NCBI GenBank assembly: GCA_001767925.1
Contig: MEMM01000040.1
Location: forward strand, 1-34,695
Source: Alphaproteobacteria bacterium RIFCSPHIGHO2_12_FULL_63_12
GTDB taxonomy: Bacteria; Pseudomonadota; Alphaproteobacteria; Caulobacterales; Parvularculaceae
Length of the DNA: 34,695 nt
Direction of reading: 5' to 3'
Made by a program: the position numbers and the translations under genes. This document shows positions 9,356 to 17,667 of this stretch, one piece after another. Positions within the stretch are counted from its first letter, which is position 1; each line of letters opens with the position of its first letter. The notes under the pieces were generated by a model, which saw only the letters and a program-made list of their open reading frames with translations, was not told the DNA's origin and did no database searches.

Positions 9356-9472
9356 CCTCATCCTGAGGAGGATTGCTTATCGGCAGATGAGCGATCCGTC
9401 GCGAAGGACGATTTCAAGACTCCGCCGCATCCTTCGAGACGCCTCGCTTCGCGAGGCTCCTCAGGATGAGGG
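9356..9472. repeat. Palindromic intergenic repeat, type A copy 2 (left arm decayed)
   Basis: The right half (9429-9472) is intact: ATCCTTCGAGACGC, then an inner hairpin CCTCGC-GCGAGG, then CTCCTCAGGATGAGG. The left half keeps CCTCATCCTGAGGAG but its inner part has diverged. It follows the stop of the M19 gene directly and may act as a transcript-end hairpin. Confidence 0.75.
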
Positions 9473-9487
9473 GCTCGCTTAAATTCA

Positions 9488-9620
9488 CGTCATCCCGGAT
9501 GCGGCGCGGCATGCAATGACGCGCCGCTGGTCCGGGATCTCTCTCCGTGGGGCTGCACCGGTACAGCCGATCCCGGATCTGCTTTGCATCATTTCATGCT
9601 GCAATGCGTCCGGGATGACG
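9488..9620. repeat. Palindromic intergenic repeat, type C
   Basis: The outer arms are CGTCATCCCGGATG and the complementary CGTCCGGGATGACG, with inner segments GGTCCGGGATC and GATCCCGGATC that can also pair. It belongs to the same broad class of intergenic palindromes as the other repeats here but has a different sequence. Together with the type A copy it fills most of 9347-9709, where no gene is apparent. Confidence 0.75.
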
Positions 9621-9709
9621 CCTCATCGGAAAGCGGGTCAATCCCACGCGGCGATCATAACCCCACGCGTGATGCAGAAAGCATCTCCGCCGCTTCGTCA
9701 AAATACGTT

Positions 9710-10501
9710 CTAATTCGAAGCCTCATCAGGCTGAATCAGGCCGATCATCCGTAGCGTGAGCGGGGTCGCATCTTTCACGTAATTTTCGACCGCCGCTTTA
9801 ATAGTCATCTTTTGCGCATCAGTCAGGGAGTCAAAATCAGCCGCCCATGCGGATTCGTCGATTCGCCAATAAGAGAACCCATCGTTCTTGTATCGCTTTG
9901 TCATATCGGCTGACTGGAATGTTGATCGGAACCCCTGCCTTCGGAGTACGGCGAATGTTGACGCGTCAACCAGCGCCATCTGCGCGCTGACAAATACGTA
10001 AGATCTGCGATCACCGAGAAGGGAGGATGAGTACATGCCAATATCAAGGAAAGTCGGATAGCCGCGAAAAGCTGTCGCGGTATGTTCGGGGAAAATAACC
10101 AGATAGGCGTCCGGCGCTTTGCCGCCCGACGGCTTCAGCTTGTCACTGAGCATTTCTGAAATTTGCGCCTTTGTGTCATCGATCCATGCGCCGGTGATTT
10201 TTTCCCTTGCTTCCGAGTTGATTTCTGCGCGCGGGTAGTCGACGGCGACGAGGTCATAGCGGCCCTGTAATTGCGCGCTGACGCTATCGATGACGAGATC
10301 ATTGATCTTCCAATCGGAAATGTCGCCGCTCCCGCTGGAATTGTTGAAAACCGTGGTTCCGATGGACATCATGTCGAATTGATCGCCAAGCGCCGACACG
10401 ACGCCGATCGACTTCACTCCCGTGACCGGTTCTTTCGGCGCGGTTGTGCATGCGGCCAGCGCAATGATACCGGCGACCGCAAGAATTCGTCTGAATATCA
10501 T
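9710..10501 (-). CDS. Hypothetical lipoprotein
   Basis: I do not recognise this 263-residue protein. It starts with a signal peptide ending in a lipobox, IALAAC with Cys18, so it is a predicted lipoprotein. The mature part is mixed alpha/beta without transmembrane segments or a known catalytic motif; segments such as DAYLVIFPEHTATAFRGYPTF look globular. The ATG at 10501 is preferred over a TTG at 10513; a GGGG stretch lies about seven bases upstream. Base composition is visibly richer in A+T than the neighbours, and it is a single-gene unit between a repeat-filled gap and the carboxyltransferase gene. Both facts are compatible with acquisition by transfer. Function unknown. Confidence 0.75.
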   Translation of the reverse strand: MIFRRILAVAGIIALAACTTAPKEPVTGVKSIGVVSALGDQFDMMSIGTTVFNNSSGSGDISDWKINDLVIDSVSAQLQGRYDLVAVDYPRAEINSEAREKITGAWIDDTKAQISEMLSDKLKPSGGKAPDAYLVIFPEHTATAFRGYPTFLDIGMYSSSLLGDRRSYVFVSAQMALVDASTFAVLRRQGFRSTFQSADMTKRYKNDGFSYWRIDESAWAADFDSLTDAQKMTIKAAVENYVKDATPLTLRMIGLIQPDEASN

Positions 10502-10563
10502 AAAAAACCCCAATAAGTCGGAGCGAAGATATTACAGACCCGACTTGGGGTAAATACGTATCA

Positions 10564-12075
10564 TTACTTGCTCGCCATCTCCGCGAACTCGCACAGCAAC
10601 ATCCGCGTATCTCTCGGGTCGATTATGTCTTCGATGAGAAACTGCTCGGCCGTGCGGAAGGGCGAGGTGACGGCGGAGAGGCGCTCCTTGATCTTCGCGA
10701 TTTCCGCCGCGGGGTCGGCGGCGTCGGAAAGCTCCGCCTTGTAGGCGACTTCAATGCCGCCCTCCATCGGGAGAGAGCCCCAGTCGCCGCTCGGCCAGGC
10801 GAAGCGGTATTGATAGCGTGTGTGGTCCGACATCGCCGCGCCGGAGACGCCATAGGCCTTGCGGATGATGACGGAGCACCACGGGATGGTCGCCCTGTAA
10901 ATCGCGTTCATCGCCTCGACGCCCCTGCGGATCGTCGCCGACTTCTCCGCCTCAAGCCCGATCATGAAGCCCGGATTGTCGACGAGGTGGACGACGGGGA
11001 GGCGGAAAAGCTCCGCAAGCTGAACGAAACGTCGCGCCTTGTCGGAGGCGTCCGCCGTCCACGATCCGCCGAGAAATGTCGGGTCGCTCGCCAGCACCGC
11101 GACCGGAAATCCGTCGAGGCGCGCAAACGCCGTGATCACCGAACGGCCCCAGCGCGCGCCCATTTCAAAGACGCTGTCGCGGTCGAAAACCGATTTGACG
11201 ATCCGCCGCATCGAATAGGCCTGTCGCTTGTCGCGCGGCACGATCGACAACAGCTCCTCGTCGCGCCGCGTCGCGGGATCATGATTGATCGTCCTCGTCG
11301 CGCGGCTGGCGACCGACGAGGGGAGATAAGAGAGAAACGCGCGCGCCCGCGCGAAGGCTTCCGCTTCGGTCTCCGCCTCGTCGTCGATGACGCCGTTGCG
11401 CGCATGAATGTCGGCGCCGCCGAGCGCTTCATTGCTCATCGCCGCCTCGCCGATGCCTTCGGCGACTTTCGGTCCCGCGGTGAACACTTGTGCAATGCCG
11501 CGCACCATCACCGAATAATGGCTGGCGACGAGGCGCGCCGCGCCAAGCCCCGCGCAACTTCCAAGCGCCAGCGCCACGACCGGCACGGCGCCGAGATTTT
11601 TGACGACATGCTCCCAGCCCGGCACGAAGGGCACATAGGTGAAGCCCATCTGTTCGAGCATTTTCACCGAGCCGCCGCCGCCGGTGCCGTCGATCATCCG
11701 GATCAGCGGCAGGCCTATCTCATGCGCCATCTGCTCGGCCATGGCGAATTTGCGGTGGATCGCGGCATCGGCGGCGCCGCCCCTGACGGTGAAATCATCG
11801 GCGCTGGCGACGACCGTTCGCCCATGAATGCGCCCGCGCCCGAAAATGAAATTCGACGGCGCGAAATCTTCGAGCGTTCCGTCCGCGGCGTATTTTCCCC
11901 GGCCGGCGATCTTGCCGATCTCGCGAAAGGAATTGTCGTCAAGCAGCGCGTCGAGGCGCTGGCGCGCGTTCAGCTTGCCGCGCTCGCTCTGGCGCGCGAG
12001 CTTGTCGGCGCCGCCCATCTTCTCGGCGAGCGCCTCGCGGAGGCGCAGCTCTTTGAGTTCTTTTTCCCAGGACAT
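10564..12075 (-). CDS. Acyl-CoA carboxylase, carboxyltransferase (beta) subunit
   Basis: The 503-residue product matches the biotin-dependent carboxyltransferases (PccB/MccB/AccD-like). The N-terminal crotonase-like half has GRGRIHGRTVVASADDFTVRGG and the oxyanion-type segment IDGTGGGGSVKMLEQ. The C-terminal half has FARLDGFPVAVLASDPTFLGGSWTADASDKARRFVQL and LVDNPGFMIGLEAE. It transfers a carboxyl group from carboxybiotin to an acyl-CoA such as propionyl- or methylcrotonyl-CoA; the acyl specificity cannot be read from sequence. No biotin carboxylase or biotin carrier gene is adjacent, so the partner must be encoded elsewhere. It lies 93 bases after nadC on the same strand, separated by a perfect inverted repeat. 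Confidence 0.93.
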   Translation of the reverse strand: MSWEKELKELRLREALAEKMGGADKLARQSERGKLNARQRLDALLDDNSFREIGKIAGRGKYAADGTLEDFAPSNFIFGRGRIHGRTVVASADDFTVRGGAADAAIHRKFAMAEQMAHEIGLPLIRMIDGTGGGGSVKMLEQMGFTYVPFVPGWEHVVKNLGAVPVVALALGSCAGLGAARLVASHYSVMVRGIAQVFTAGPKVAEGIGEAAMSNEALGGADIHARNGVIDDEAETEAEAFARARAFLSYLPSSVASRATRTINHDPATRRDEELLSIVPRDKRQAYSMRRIVKSVFDRDSVFEMGARWGRSVITAFARLDGFPVAVLASDPTFLGGSWTADASDKARRFVQLAELFRLPVVHLVDNPGFMIGLEAEKSATIRRGVEAMNAIYRATIPWCSVIIRKAYGVSGAAMSDHTRYQYRFAWPSGDWGSLPMEGGIEVAYKAELSDAADPAAEIAKIKERLSAVTSPFRTAEQFLIEDIIDPRDTRMLLCEFAEMASK

Positions 12076-12106
12076 GATCGGTTCAATCGAGATGTTGCGT
12101 AAGGCG

Positions 12107-12172
12107 GTAGGGCGGATGAAATCCGCCGTCTTCGACCGGAACAGGCGCGCCGGCGGATTTCATCCGCCCTAC
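12107..12172. repeat. Perfect 22-bp inverted repeat at the nadC stop (type E)
   Basis: The arms at 12107-12128 and 12151-12172 are exact reverse complements of 22 bases, beginning GTAGGGCGGATGAAATCC, with a 22-base spacer. The right arm contains the nadC stop codon (12169-12171). As RNA from the minus strand it would form a very stable hairpin between nadC and the carboxyltransferase gene. No T-run follows, so it is more likely a REP-like element or mRNA-stabilising hairpin than an intrinsic terminator. A partial match (GTAGGGCGGATTTCCG) lies near 19554-19569. Confidence 0.85.
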
Positions 12173-13011
12173 AAGAAATCCAGCCCCAAATCCAAACACG
12201 GCGCCGAATGGGTGATTGCGCCGGAGGAGATGACATTGACGCCGGTTTTCGCGATCGCGCCGACGCTGTCGAGGGTGACGCCGCCGGAGGCTTCGAGCAC
12301 CGCGCGGCCGCGGTTCAACGAGACCGCGAGGCGCAGATCGTCGAGCGTCATGTTGTCGAGGAGGATGATTCGCGCGCCATGTTCGAGCGCTTCTTCCAGC
12401 TCTTCCAGCGTTTCGACCTCGATCTCAATCGCCGCCATGTGGCCGGCGGCGGCTTTGGCCGCCTGCATCGCCTCGGCGATTCCGCCTGCGGCGACGATGT
12501 GATTGTCCTTGATCATCACCGCGTCAAAGAGGCCGAAGCGGTGATTGACGCCGCCGCCGCAGCGGACCGCGTATTTCTCGAAGGCGCGAAGGCCCGGCGT
12601 CGTCTTGCGCGTGCAGGCGATTTTCGCCTGCGTGCCGCGCACCGCGTCGACATAAAGCGCCGTTTGCGTCGCAACGCCTGAAAGGCGCCCCAAGAAATTC
12701 AGCGCGACGCGCTCGGCGGCGAGGATGCCGCGCGCCGGTCCCTCGACGCGCATCACGACATCGCCGTCATCGACCCGCGCGCCGTCGCCGTTCTCGACCT
12801 TTGTTTCGATATCCTTGTCGATAAGGCGGAACGCCGCGAGCGCGAGATCGACGCCGGCGATCACGCCGGCCCGGCGCGCGGTGAGGCGCGCGCGGCTCAT
12901 GGTTTCGGCCGGAATGCACGCGGCGCTGGTGACGTCGCCGGCAAGCCCCAGATCCTCGGCGAGCGCGCGCCGCACGGCGTCTTCGATGAGAAAATCGGGA
13001 AGGCGCGTCAT
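12169..13011 (-). CDS. nadC: Nicotinate-nucleotide diphosphorylase (carboxylating), quinolinate phosphoribosyltransferase
   Basis: NadC converts quinolinate and PRPP to nicotinate mononucleotide, the third step of de novo NAD synthesis. The 280-residue product is of normal length. It shows CTRKTTPGLR at 133-142, KYAVRCGGGVNHR at 146-158, MIKDNH at 166-171, then IEIEVETLEEL, ILLDNMTLDDL and EASGGV, all active-site segments of the family. The ATG at 13011 follows a strong GGAGG-type ribosome-binding site and overlaps the nadB stop in ATGA, so translation is probably coupled to nadB. Its last codon lies within a perfect inverted repeat. Confidence 0.97.
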   Translation of the reverse strand: MTRLPDFLIEDAVRRALAEDLGLAGDVTSAACIPAETMSRARLTARRAGVIAGVDLALAAFRLIDKDIETKVENGDGARVDDGDVVMRVEGPARGILAAERVALNFLGRLSGVATQTALYVDAVRGTQAKIACTRKTTPGLRAFEKYAVRCGGGVNHRFGLFDAVMIKDNHIVAAGGIAEAMQAAKAAAGHMAAIEIEVETLEELEEALEHGARIILLDNMTLDDLRLAVSLNRGRAVLEASGGVTLDSVGAIAKTGVNVISSGAITHSAPCLDLGLDFL

Positions 13012-14552
13012 GACAATTCCTCCTCCCATTCGAGTTCCGCCGTTTCCGCAAGGCAGATCTCGGTGTGCATCGGTTCTTCGGCGGTTTCCGGAAAGTCGGC
13101 GCGATAATGTCCGCCCCGGCTCTCCTCCCGCATCAGCGCGCCCTGAACGATCAGCTCCGCCGAGGCGAGAGCGCTTTTTAACCCGCTTGTCTTCAGCGGA
13201 TGTTGATTAAGGTCATTAATCGCGTCGAGCGCCGCGTTGAGGCTTTCTTCGGTGCGCACCACCGCCGCCCCGTCCGACATCGCTTTTCGAAGGCGCGCCA
13301 TCAGCGCGGGGTCGGCGGGTTTGGGCGCGAGGTCGAAGCGGTCTTCCGGCGCGCCGGCGTCATTGCGGATGACGAGCGGCGCCGATTTCAGCCGCTCGGC
13401 GATCGCGGCGCCGAAGACGACCGCCTCCAGCAGCGAATTTGAAGCGAGGCGATTGGCGCCGTGCACGCCGGTCGAGGCGACCTCGCCGACGGCGGAAAGC
13501 CCGTCGAGCGAGGAGCGCCCTTGCATGTCGGTCAAAACGCCGCCCATGTGATAATGCGCCGCCGGCGCAACCGGCAGCAGCCCCTCGCGCGGATCGACTT
13601 GATGGCGCGCGCAGGCGGCGAAGACGGTCGGGAACATCTCCGGAAAGTCGGGGCCGATCCCGCGCGCATCGAGAAAGGCGCCGCGACCGGCTTTGCGTTC
13701 CTCTTCGACCGCGCGCGCCACCACGTCGCGCGGGGCGAGATCGCGGTCGCGGTGATAGCGCTGCATAAAGGGCTTGCCGTCGGCGTTGACGAGCGTTGCG
13801 CCTTCTCCGCGCAACGCCTCGGTCGCGAGCGGGGCGGGGTCTTCGCCGAAATCAAGCGCGGTCGGATGGAACTGCACGAATTCCGGATCGCGGATGATGG
13901 CGCCGGCGCGCGCCGCGAAGGCGAGGCCGTGGCCCTGCGCGGGCTTGGGATTGGTCGTCACCGCGTATAGCCCGCCGAGCCCGCCGGTCGCGAGAATGGT
14001 TTCGCTCGCCTCCATGCTGACGCGCCGGCCCTCCTCGACGATAAAGGCGAGAACGCCGGCGACCGCGCCATTGTCATCGGTCAGCAAATCCTCGACGACA
14101 ACGCGCTCAAGGATTTCGATATGGGCGGATTGTCGCGCCGCGACGATCAGCGCCCGCATGATTTCAGCGCCGGCGCGATCGCCGGTCGCATGGACGATGC
14201 GGTCTCTGCAATGCGCGGCCTCGCGTCCGACTTTTAACTTTCCCGCCGCGTCGCGATCGAATTTGACGCCATACCGTTCAAGGTCGGCGACGGTCTCCGG
14301 CCCGGCGTCGACCAGCATCCGCGCCGCGTCCGGATCGACGAGGCCGGCGCCCGCCTCCATCGTATCGGCGAAGTGGAGATGGGGCGAATCGTTCTCGCCG
14401 ACCGCCGCCGCCATGCCGCCCTGCGCCCACGGGCTCGACCCGTCCTCGCCAAGCGGGCGCGCGGTGACGACAGTGACGGGGCGGGGCGCGAGTTTCAGCG
14501 CGGTGTAGAGCCCCGCAACGCCCGCGCCGACGATGAGAATGGGAGAGGTCAT
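13008..14552 (-). CDS. nadB: L-aspartate oxidase
   Basis: NadB oxidises L-aspartate to iminoaspartate with FAD, feeding NadA in the cytoplasm. The 514-residue product begins with the dinucleotide-binding motif VGAGVAGLYTALKL. It continues with SSPWAQGGMAAAV, the FAD/substrate segments HCRDRIVHATGD, ATGGLGGLY and QFHPTALDF, and the active-site stretch YHMGGVLTDMQGRSSLDGLSAVGEVASTGVHGANRLASNSL characteristic of the succinate dehydrogenase/aspartate oxidase flavoproteins. Its stop overlaps the nadC start. The expected partner nadA lies upstream on the same strand but is separated by 365 bases of repeats. Confidence 0.97.
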   Translation of the reverse strand: MTSPILIVGAGVAGLYTALKLAPRPVTVVTARPLGEDGSSPWAQGGMAAAVGENDSPHLHFADTMEAGAGLVDPDAARMLVDAGPETVADLERYGVKFDRDAAGKLKVGREAAHCRDRIVHATGDRAGAEIMRALIVAARQSAHIEILERVVVEDLLTDDNGAVAGVLAFIVEEGRRVSMEASETILATGGLGGLYAVTTNPKPAQGHGLAFAARAGAIIRDPEFVQFHPTALDFGEDPAPLATEALRGEGATLVNADGKPFMQRYHRDRDLAPRDVVARAVEEERKAGRGAFLDARGIGPDFPEMFPTVFAACARHQVDPREGLLPVAPAAHYHMGGVLTDMQGRSSLDGLSAVGEVASTGVHGANRLASNSLLEAVVFGAAIAERLKSAPLVIRNDAGAPEDRFDLAPKPADPALMARLRKAMSDGAAVVRTEESLNAALDAINDLNQHPLKTSGLKSALASAELIVQGALMREESRGGHYRADFPETAEEPMHTEICLAETAELEWEEELS

Positions 14553-14578
14553 GGGGTTACGTGCGCGCCTTCCCTTTC

Positions 14579-14710
14579 TTCCCCCGCGAAGCGGGGGAAG
14601 TGTCGCCGGAGGCGACGAAGGGGGCGGTCTTCGCGTGTCCAGTCCTCGCGAAAAGAGCGCGCCCCCTCAGTCACGCTGCGCGTGACAGCTCCCCCGCAAG
14701 CGGGGGAGCA
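14579..14710. repeat. Palindromic intergenic repeat, type D, between nadA and nadB
   Basis: The element has outer arms CTTCCCCCGCGAAGCGGGGG at the left and CTCCCCCGCAAGCGGGGGAG at the right. Each is itself a hairpin, and internal hairpins also occur, including TCGCC-GGCGA and TCACGC-GCGTGA. With the type A copy at 14786-14898 it fills the 365-base gap (14553-14917) inside the nad gene cluster. No gene is supported there. Confidence 0.8.
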
Positions 14711-14785
14711 AAGGAGAGGCCGAATGATTTGTTCGACATCGTTCTTGGTCAACATGAGATTCAAATCAGCCATCTCTCGCGATCC

Positions 14786-14898
14786 ATCCATCGAGACGCC
14801 GCGCTGGCGCACGGCTCCTCAGGATGAGGGTGATGAAAGGCGCAAAAAGACCCTCCTCATCCTGAGGAGCGCGCCGAAGGCGCGCGTCTCGAAGGATG
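14786..14898. repeat. Palindromic intergenic repeat, type A copy 3 (inverted order)
   Basis: The two halves are in the reverse order to copy 1. First comes ATCCATCGAGACGC...GCTCCTCAGGATGAGG, then a 22-base spacer, then CTCATCCTGAGGAGC, an inner hairpin GCGCGCC-GGCGCGC and GTCTCGAAGGATG. It lies just past the nadA stop. Confidence 0.82.
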
Positions 14899-14917
14899 CG
14901 TCCCCCTTGCTCCATTC

Positions 14918-16021
14918 TCACGCCCGCGCCTCAACCGCCAGAACCTGCGGCGCCTTCGCATGCGTGTACATCGACTGGCGCGTCAGCGGCAGCGCGATCA
15001 TGCGTTCGATTGCCGCGCGCGCGCGGATTGAAATCTCCGGGTCGATCAGGATTTCGTGCTGCATGGTCTGCAGGGATTTGAGGATTTTCGGCAGCGTGAT
15101 CTTCTTCATATAGGGGCACAGATTGCACGGCCTGACGAAATTCACTTTCGGATTCTCAATCGAAACATTGTCCGACATCGAACATTCGGTGATGAGGACG
15201 ACCTTGTCCGGCTGATGCTTCTTGACGAAATTCGACATGCCGCTGGTCGAGCCGGCAAAATCGGCTTCGGCGAGAACGTCCGGCGGGCATTCGGGATGCG
15301 CGAGCACGATGACGCCGGGATTACCCTCGCGAAGTTCGCGGATGTCTTCGGCCGTGAAGCGCTCATGCACTTCGCAAGCGCCGGCCCAGGTGACGATTTT
15401 GACGTCGGTCATCGCCGCGACGTTTTTCGCGAGATACTGGTCGGGGATCAGGATAACAGTGTCGGACTTCCACTCTTGCGCCGCCCATTCGACGATCTCG
15501 ACCGCGTTCGACGAGGTGCAGCAGATGTCGGTTTCGGCTTTGACGTCGGCCGAAGTGTTGACATAGGTGACGACCGGCGCGCCCGGATATTTCTGTTTCA
15601 AGAGCCGCACATCGGCGCCGGTCAGCGACGCGGCGAGGGAGCAGCCCGCCTCCATATCGGGGATCAGGACGGTTTTGTCCGGGCACAGAATTTTCGACGT
15701 CTCGGCCATGAAGTGCACGCCCGCCTGCACGATCACCTGCGCGTCCGTCGCCGCGGCCATCTTGGCGAGCTGCAGGCTGTCGCCCGAAAAATCGCCGACG
15801 CCGAAATAAATCTCCGGCGTCATGTAATTATGCGCGAGGATGACGGCGTTCTTCTGTTTCTTCAGATCGTTGATCGCGGCGATATAGGGCGCGTGGACGC
15901 GCCATTCCGCCGGCGAGATCAGTTTTTCGACTCTTGCGTAGAGATGATCCGTTTTCGCCGCGACCTCGCCGGTGAAGGGCGGCGGCGCGGCTTTCGTGCG
16001 GGGAAATTCCAGAACCGTCAT
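14918..16021 (-). CDS. nadA: Quinolinate synthase
   Basis: NadA condenses iminoaspartate with dihydroxyacetone phosphate to quinolinate, using a [4Fe-4S] cluster. The 367-residue product has [83 protein letters not shown] and [13 protein letters not shown]. The cluster ligands are most likely Cys127, Cys216 and a cysteine of the CNLC motif (Cys299 or Cys302). The ATG at 16021 has a GGAGAG ribosome-binding site. Upstream are a sigma70-like promoter and a palindromic operator. nadB and nadC follow on the same strand after a repeat-filled gap. Confidence 0.97.
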   Translation of the reverse strand: MTVLEFPRTKAAPPPFTGEVAAKTDHLYARVEKLISPAEWRVHAPYIAAINDLKKQKNAVILAHNYMTPEIYFGVGDFSGDSLQLAKMAAATDAQVIVQAGVHFMAETSKILCPDKTVLIPDMEAGCSLAASLTGADVRLLKQKYPGAPVVTYVNTSADVKAETDICCTSSNAVEIVEWAAQEWKSDTVILIPDQYLAKNVAAMTDVKIVTWAGACEVHERFTAEDIRELREGNPGVIVLAHPECPPDVLAEADFAGSTSGMSNFVKKHQPDKVVLITECSMSDNVSIENPKVNFVRPCNLCPYMKKITLPKILKSLQTMQHEILIDPEISIRARAAIERMIALPLTRQSMYTHAKAPQVLAVEARA

Positions 16022-16043
16022 CTTGCTCTCCGATCCGTCTCAA

Positions 16044-16064
16044 ATATGCTCGATTAGAGCATAT
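16044..16064. promoter_or_regulatory. Palindromic operator upstream of nadA (candidate NadQ site)
   Basis: A perfect dyad ATATGCTC-N5-GAGCATAT lies 23-43 bases before the nadA start. It overlaps the -10 hexamer of the predicted nadA promoter, so a bound protein would block transcription. De novo NAD genes of alphaproteobacteria are known to be controlled by NadQ, and a NadQ-like gene lies at 18486-19520. That this is its binding site is inference. Confidence 0.75.
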
Positions 16065-16089
16065 ATAGGGCGGAAAAAATCGCCCTCAA
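16062..16089 (-). promoter_or_regulatory. Predicted nadA promoter
   Basis: On the minus strand a -35 TTGAGG (16084-16089) and a -10 TATATA (16062-16067) are separated by 16 bases. Each matches the sigma70 consensus at four of six positions. The -10 overlaps the palindromic operator. Confidence 0.55.
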
Positions 16090-16250
16090 GGGCGAAAGAC
16101 CGAGCATCGCGCCGGGCGGGGCTGAGGTCAACAGGCCGGGGGCGCTCCCGGCGGGGAGGGTCGTGGAAGCGGTCTTGGCTTCCCCGGCGCCGCCCTTTAG
16201 CTATGCGCCTCACCCTCGGAAGGAGACTGGCGGCCCGTCGCCCTGACCTT

Positions 16251-17558
16251 ATGGAAATAGCCATTCTATTGGCGCTGTTTTTGACCAACGGCCTGTTCGC
16301 CATGTCGGAGATGGCGCTGGTTTCCTCCAAACCGGCAAGGCTGAAGGCCCGCGTCGAGGCGGGTGACAAGGGCGCCGGCGTCGCCTTGTCGCTGCTCGAA
16401 GACCCCTCGCGGCTGCTGTCGAGCGTGCAAATCGGGATCACCCTCGTCGGGGTGTTCGCCGGCGCTTATGGCGCGACCGCCTTCGCGGACGATCTGTCGC
16501 CGGTGCTGGCCAAAGCCTTTCCCCGTTACGCCGACCGCGCCGATGAAGCGGCGTTCGCGCTGGTCGTCGTCGCGATCACCTATCTGTCGCTGGTGATCGG
16601 CGAACTGGTGCCCAAGCGGATCGCGCTCGCGGCGCCGGAACTTATCGCCTCGGTCGCGGCGCGCCCGATGCAGCTCATCGCCTATCTTGCGCATCCGGCG
16701 GTGTCGCTCCTGCGGTTGTCGACGGAAGGTGTCGTCGCCGCGCTCGGCCTTTCGCGCGTGAAGCCCGAACAGGTGTCGGAAGAAGAAATCCTGCACATGG
16801 TCGCCGAGGGCGAGACCTCCGGCGCGATCGGCGCGGAAGAGCGCGAGATGATCGAGGGCGTGCTCCATCTTCCTGACCGCAATGTCCGCTCGATCATGAC
16901 GCCGCGCACCGAAGTCGTGTGGATCGATACGACGTCGACACAGGCCGAAACCCTCGCCGAGATCGCGGCGAGCGGCCATTCGCGCTTTCCCGTCGCGCGC
17001 GGCGACGCCGACGAGATCGTCGGCATCGTTCAGACCAAGGATTTGCTGGGCGCGGTGGCGGCGACCGGCGCGATCGATCTTGAAAAGACCATGCGCAAGC
17101 CGGTCTTCGTGCCGGAGACGTTGTCGGTCGCGACGCTGCTCGACGCGCTCTCGCATTCAGAAGTCAGGATGGCGATCGTCGTTGATGAGCACGGCGTCTT
17201 CGCCGGCATCGTCACCGCCGCCGACATGCTCGGCGCGATCGCCGGCGCGCGGGCGTTCTCGCCGGCCGACCGGATCACGCCGGCGGTGCGGCGCGCCGAC
17301 GGCTCATGGCTGATCGACGGGATGACCCCGGTTGAAGATTTCGAGCGCCTGCTAGGAACCCGAGGCTTCGCCGATCCTGAAAATTATTCGACGCTCGCCG
17401 GTCTTATCGTGCAGACATTGCAGCGCATCGCCGACGTCGGCGATGTCATCGAAATCCGCGGCTTCAAATTCGAAGTCGCTGACATTGACGGGCGCCGGAT
17501 CGACAAGGTGATCGTCTCGCAAAGCGCGACGCAGGAGGAGCGGTCCGCCGTCATCTGA
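16251..17558 (+). CDS. CNNM/CBS-domain membrane protein (CorC/HlyC hemolysin family)
   Basis: The 435-residue product has an N-terminal DUF21/CNNM membrane domain (residues 1 to about 165, starting IAILLALFLTNGLFAMSEMALV, with further hydrophobic segments around 60-75, 102-118 and 131-155). A CBS pair follows at about 215-335 (MTPRTEVVWID, SRFPVARGDADEIVGIV, MAIVVDEHGVFAGIVTAADML). The C-terminal CorC/HlyC transporter-associated domain is at about 345-423. Relatives are linked to magnesium or cobalt efflux; the substrate is not readable here. The start at 16251 matches the family N-terminus; an ATG at 16203 is an alternative and the ribosome-binding site is weak. The gene is divergent from nadA. 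Confidence 0.9.
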   Translation: MEIAILLALFLTNGLFAMSEMALVSSKPARLKARVEAGDKGAGVALSLLEDPSRLLSSVQIGITLVGVFAGAYGATAFADDLSPVLAKAFPRYADRADEAAFALVVVAITYLSLVIGELVPKRIALAAPELIASVAARPMQLIAYLAHPAVSLLRLSTEGVVAALGLSRVKPEQVSEEEILHMVAEGETSGAIGAEEREMIEGVLHLPDRNVRSIMTPRTEVVWIDTTSTQAETLAEIAASGHSRFPVARGDADEIVGIVQTKDLLGAVAATGAIDLEKTMRKPVFVPETLSVATLLDALSHSEVRMAIVVDEHGVFAGIVTAADMLGAIAGARAFSPADRITPAVRRADGSWLIDGMTPVEDFERLLGTRGFADPENYSTLAGLIVQTLQRIADVGDVIEIRGFKFEVADIDGRRIDKVIVSQSATQEERSAVI

Positions 17559-17615
17559 GGCGGGTGGACCGGCCGAGCGCCCCCTAATTCAAAGAAAAGA
17601 TGGTTAACGGCATTG

Positions 17616-17667
17616 GTAAGTATTGACTTACGGAGTTTTTGGCCTTAAACGTAAGCCATGACTTACG
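17616..17667. promoter_or_regulatory. Paired palindromic operators and promoter of the arsR-type gene
   Basis: Two related dyads occur 35 bases apart. One is GTAAGT-ATTG-ACTTAC at 17616-17631, and the other is CGTAAG-CCATGA-CTTACG at 17650-17667, which contains the start codon. Both fit GTAAGnnnTGACTTACG. A -35 TTGACT (17623-17628) lies in the first and a -10-like TTAAAC (17645-17650) just precedes the second. The layout suggests autoregulation by the encoded ArsR-type repressor. Confidence 0.7.

Noticed and set aside
10810-12102. 430-residue plus-strand open frame
   Set aside because: It is antisense to the carboxyltransferase gene and shows no protein family features.
14553-14917. CRISPR-like array between nadA and nadB
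   Set aside because: The repeats are palindromes of different types, without regular direct repeats and unique spacers.
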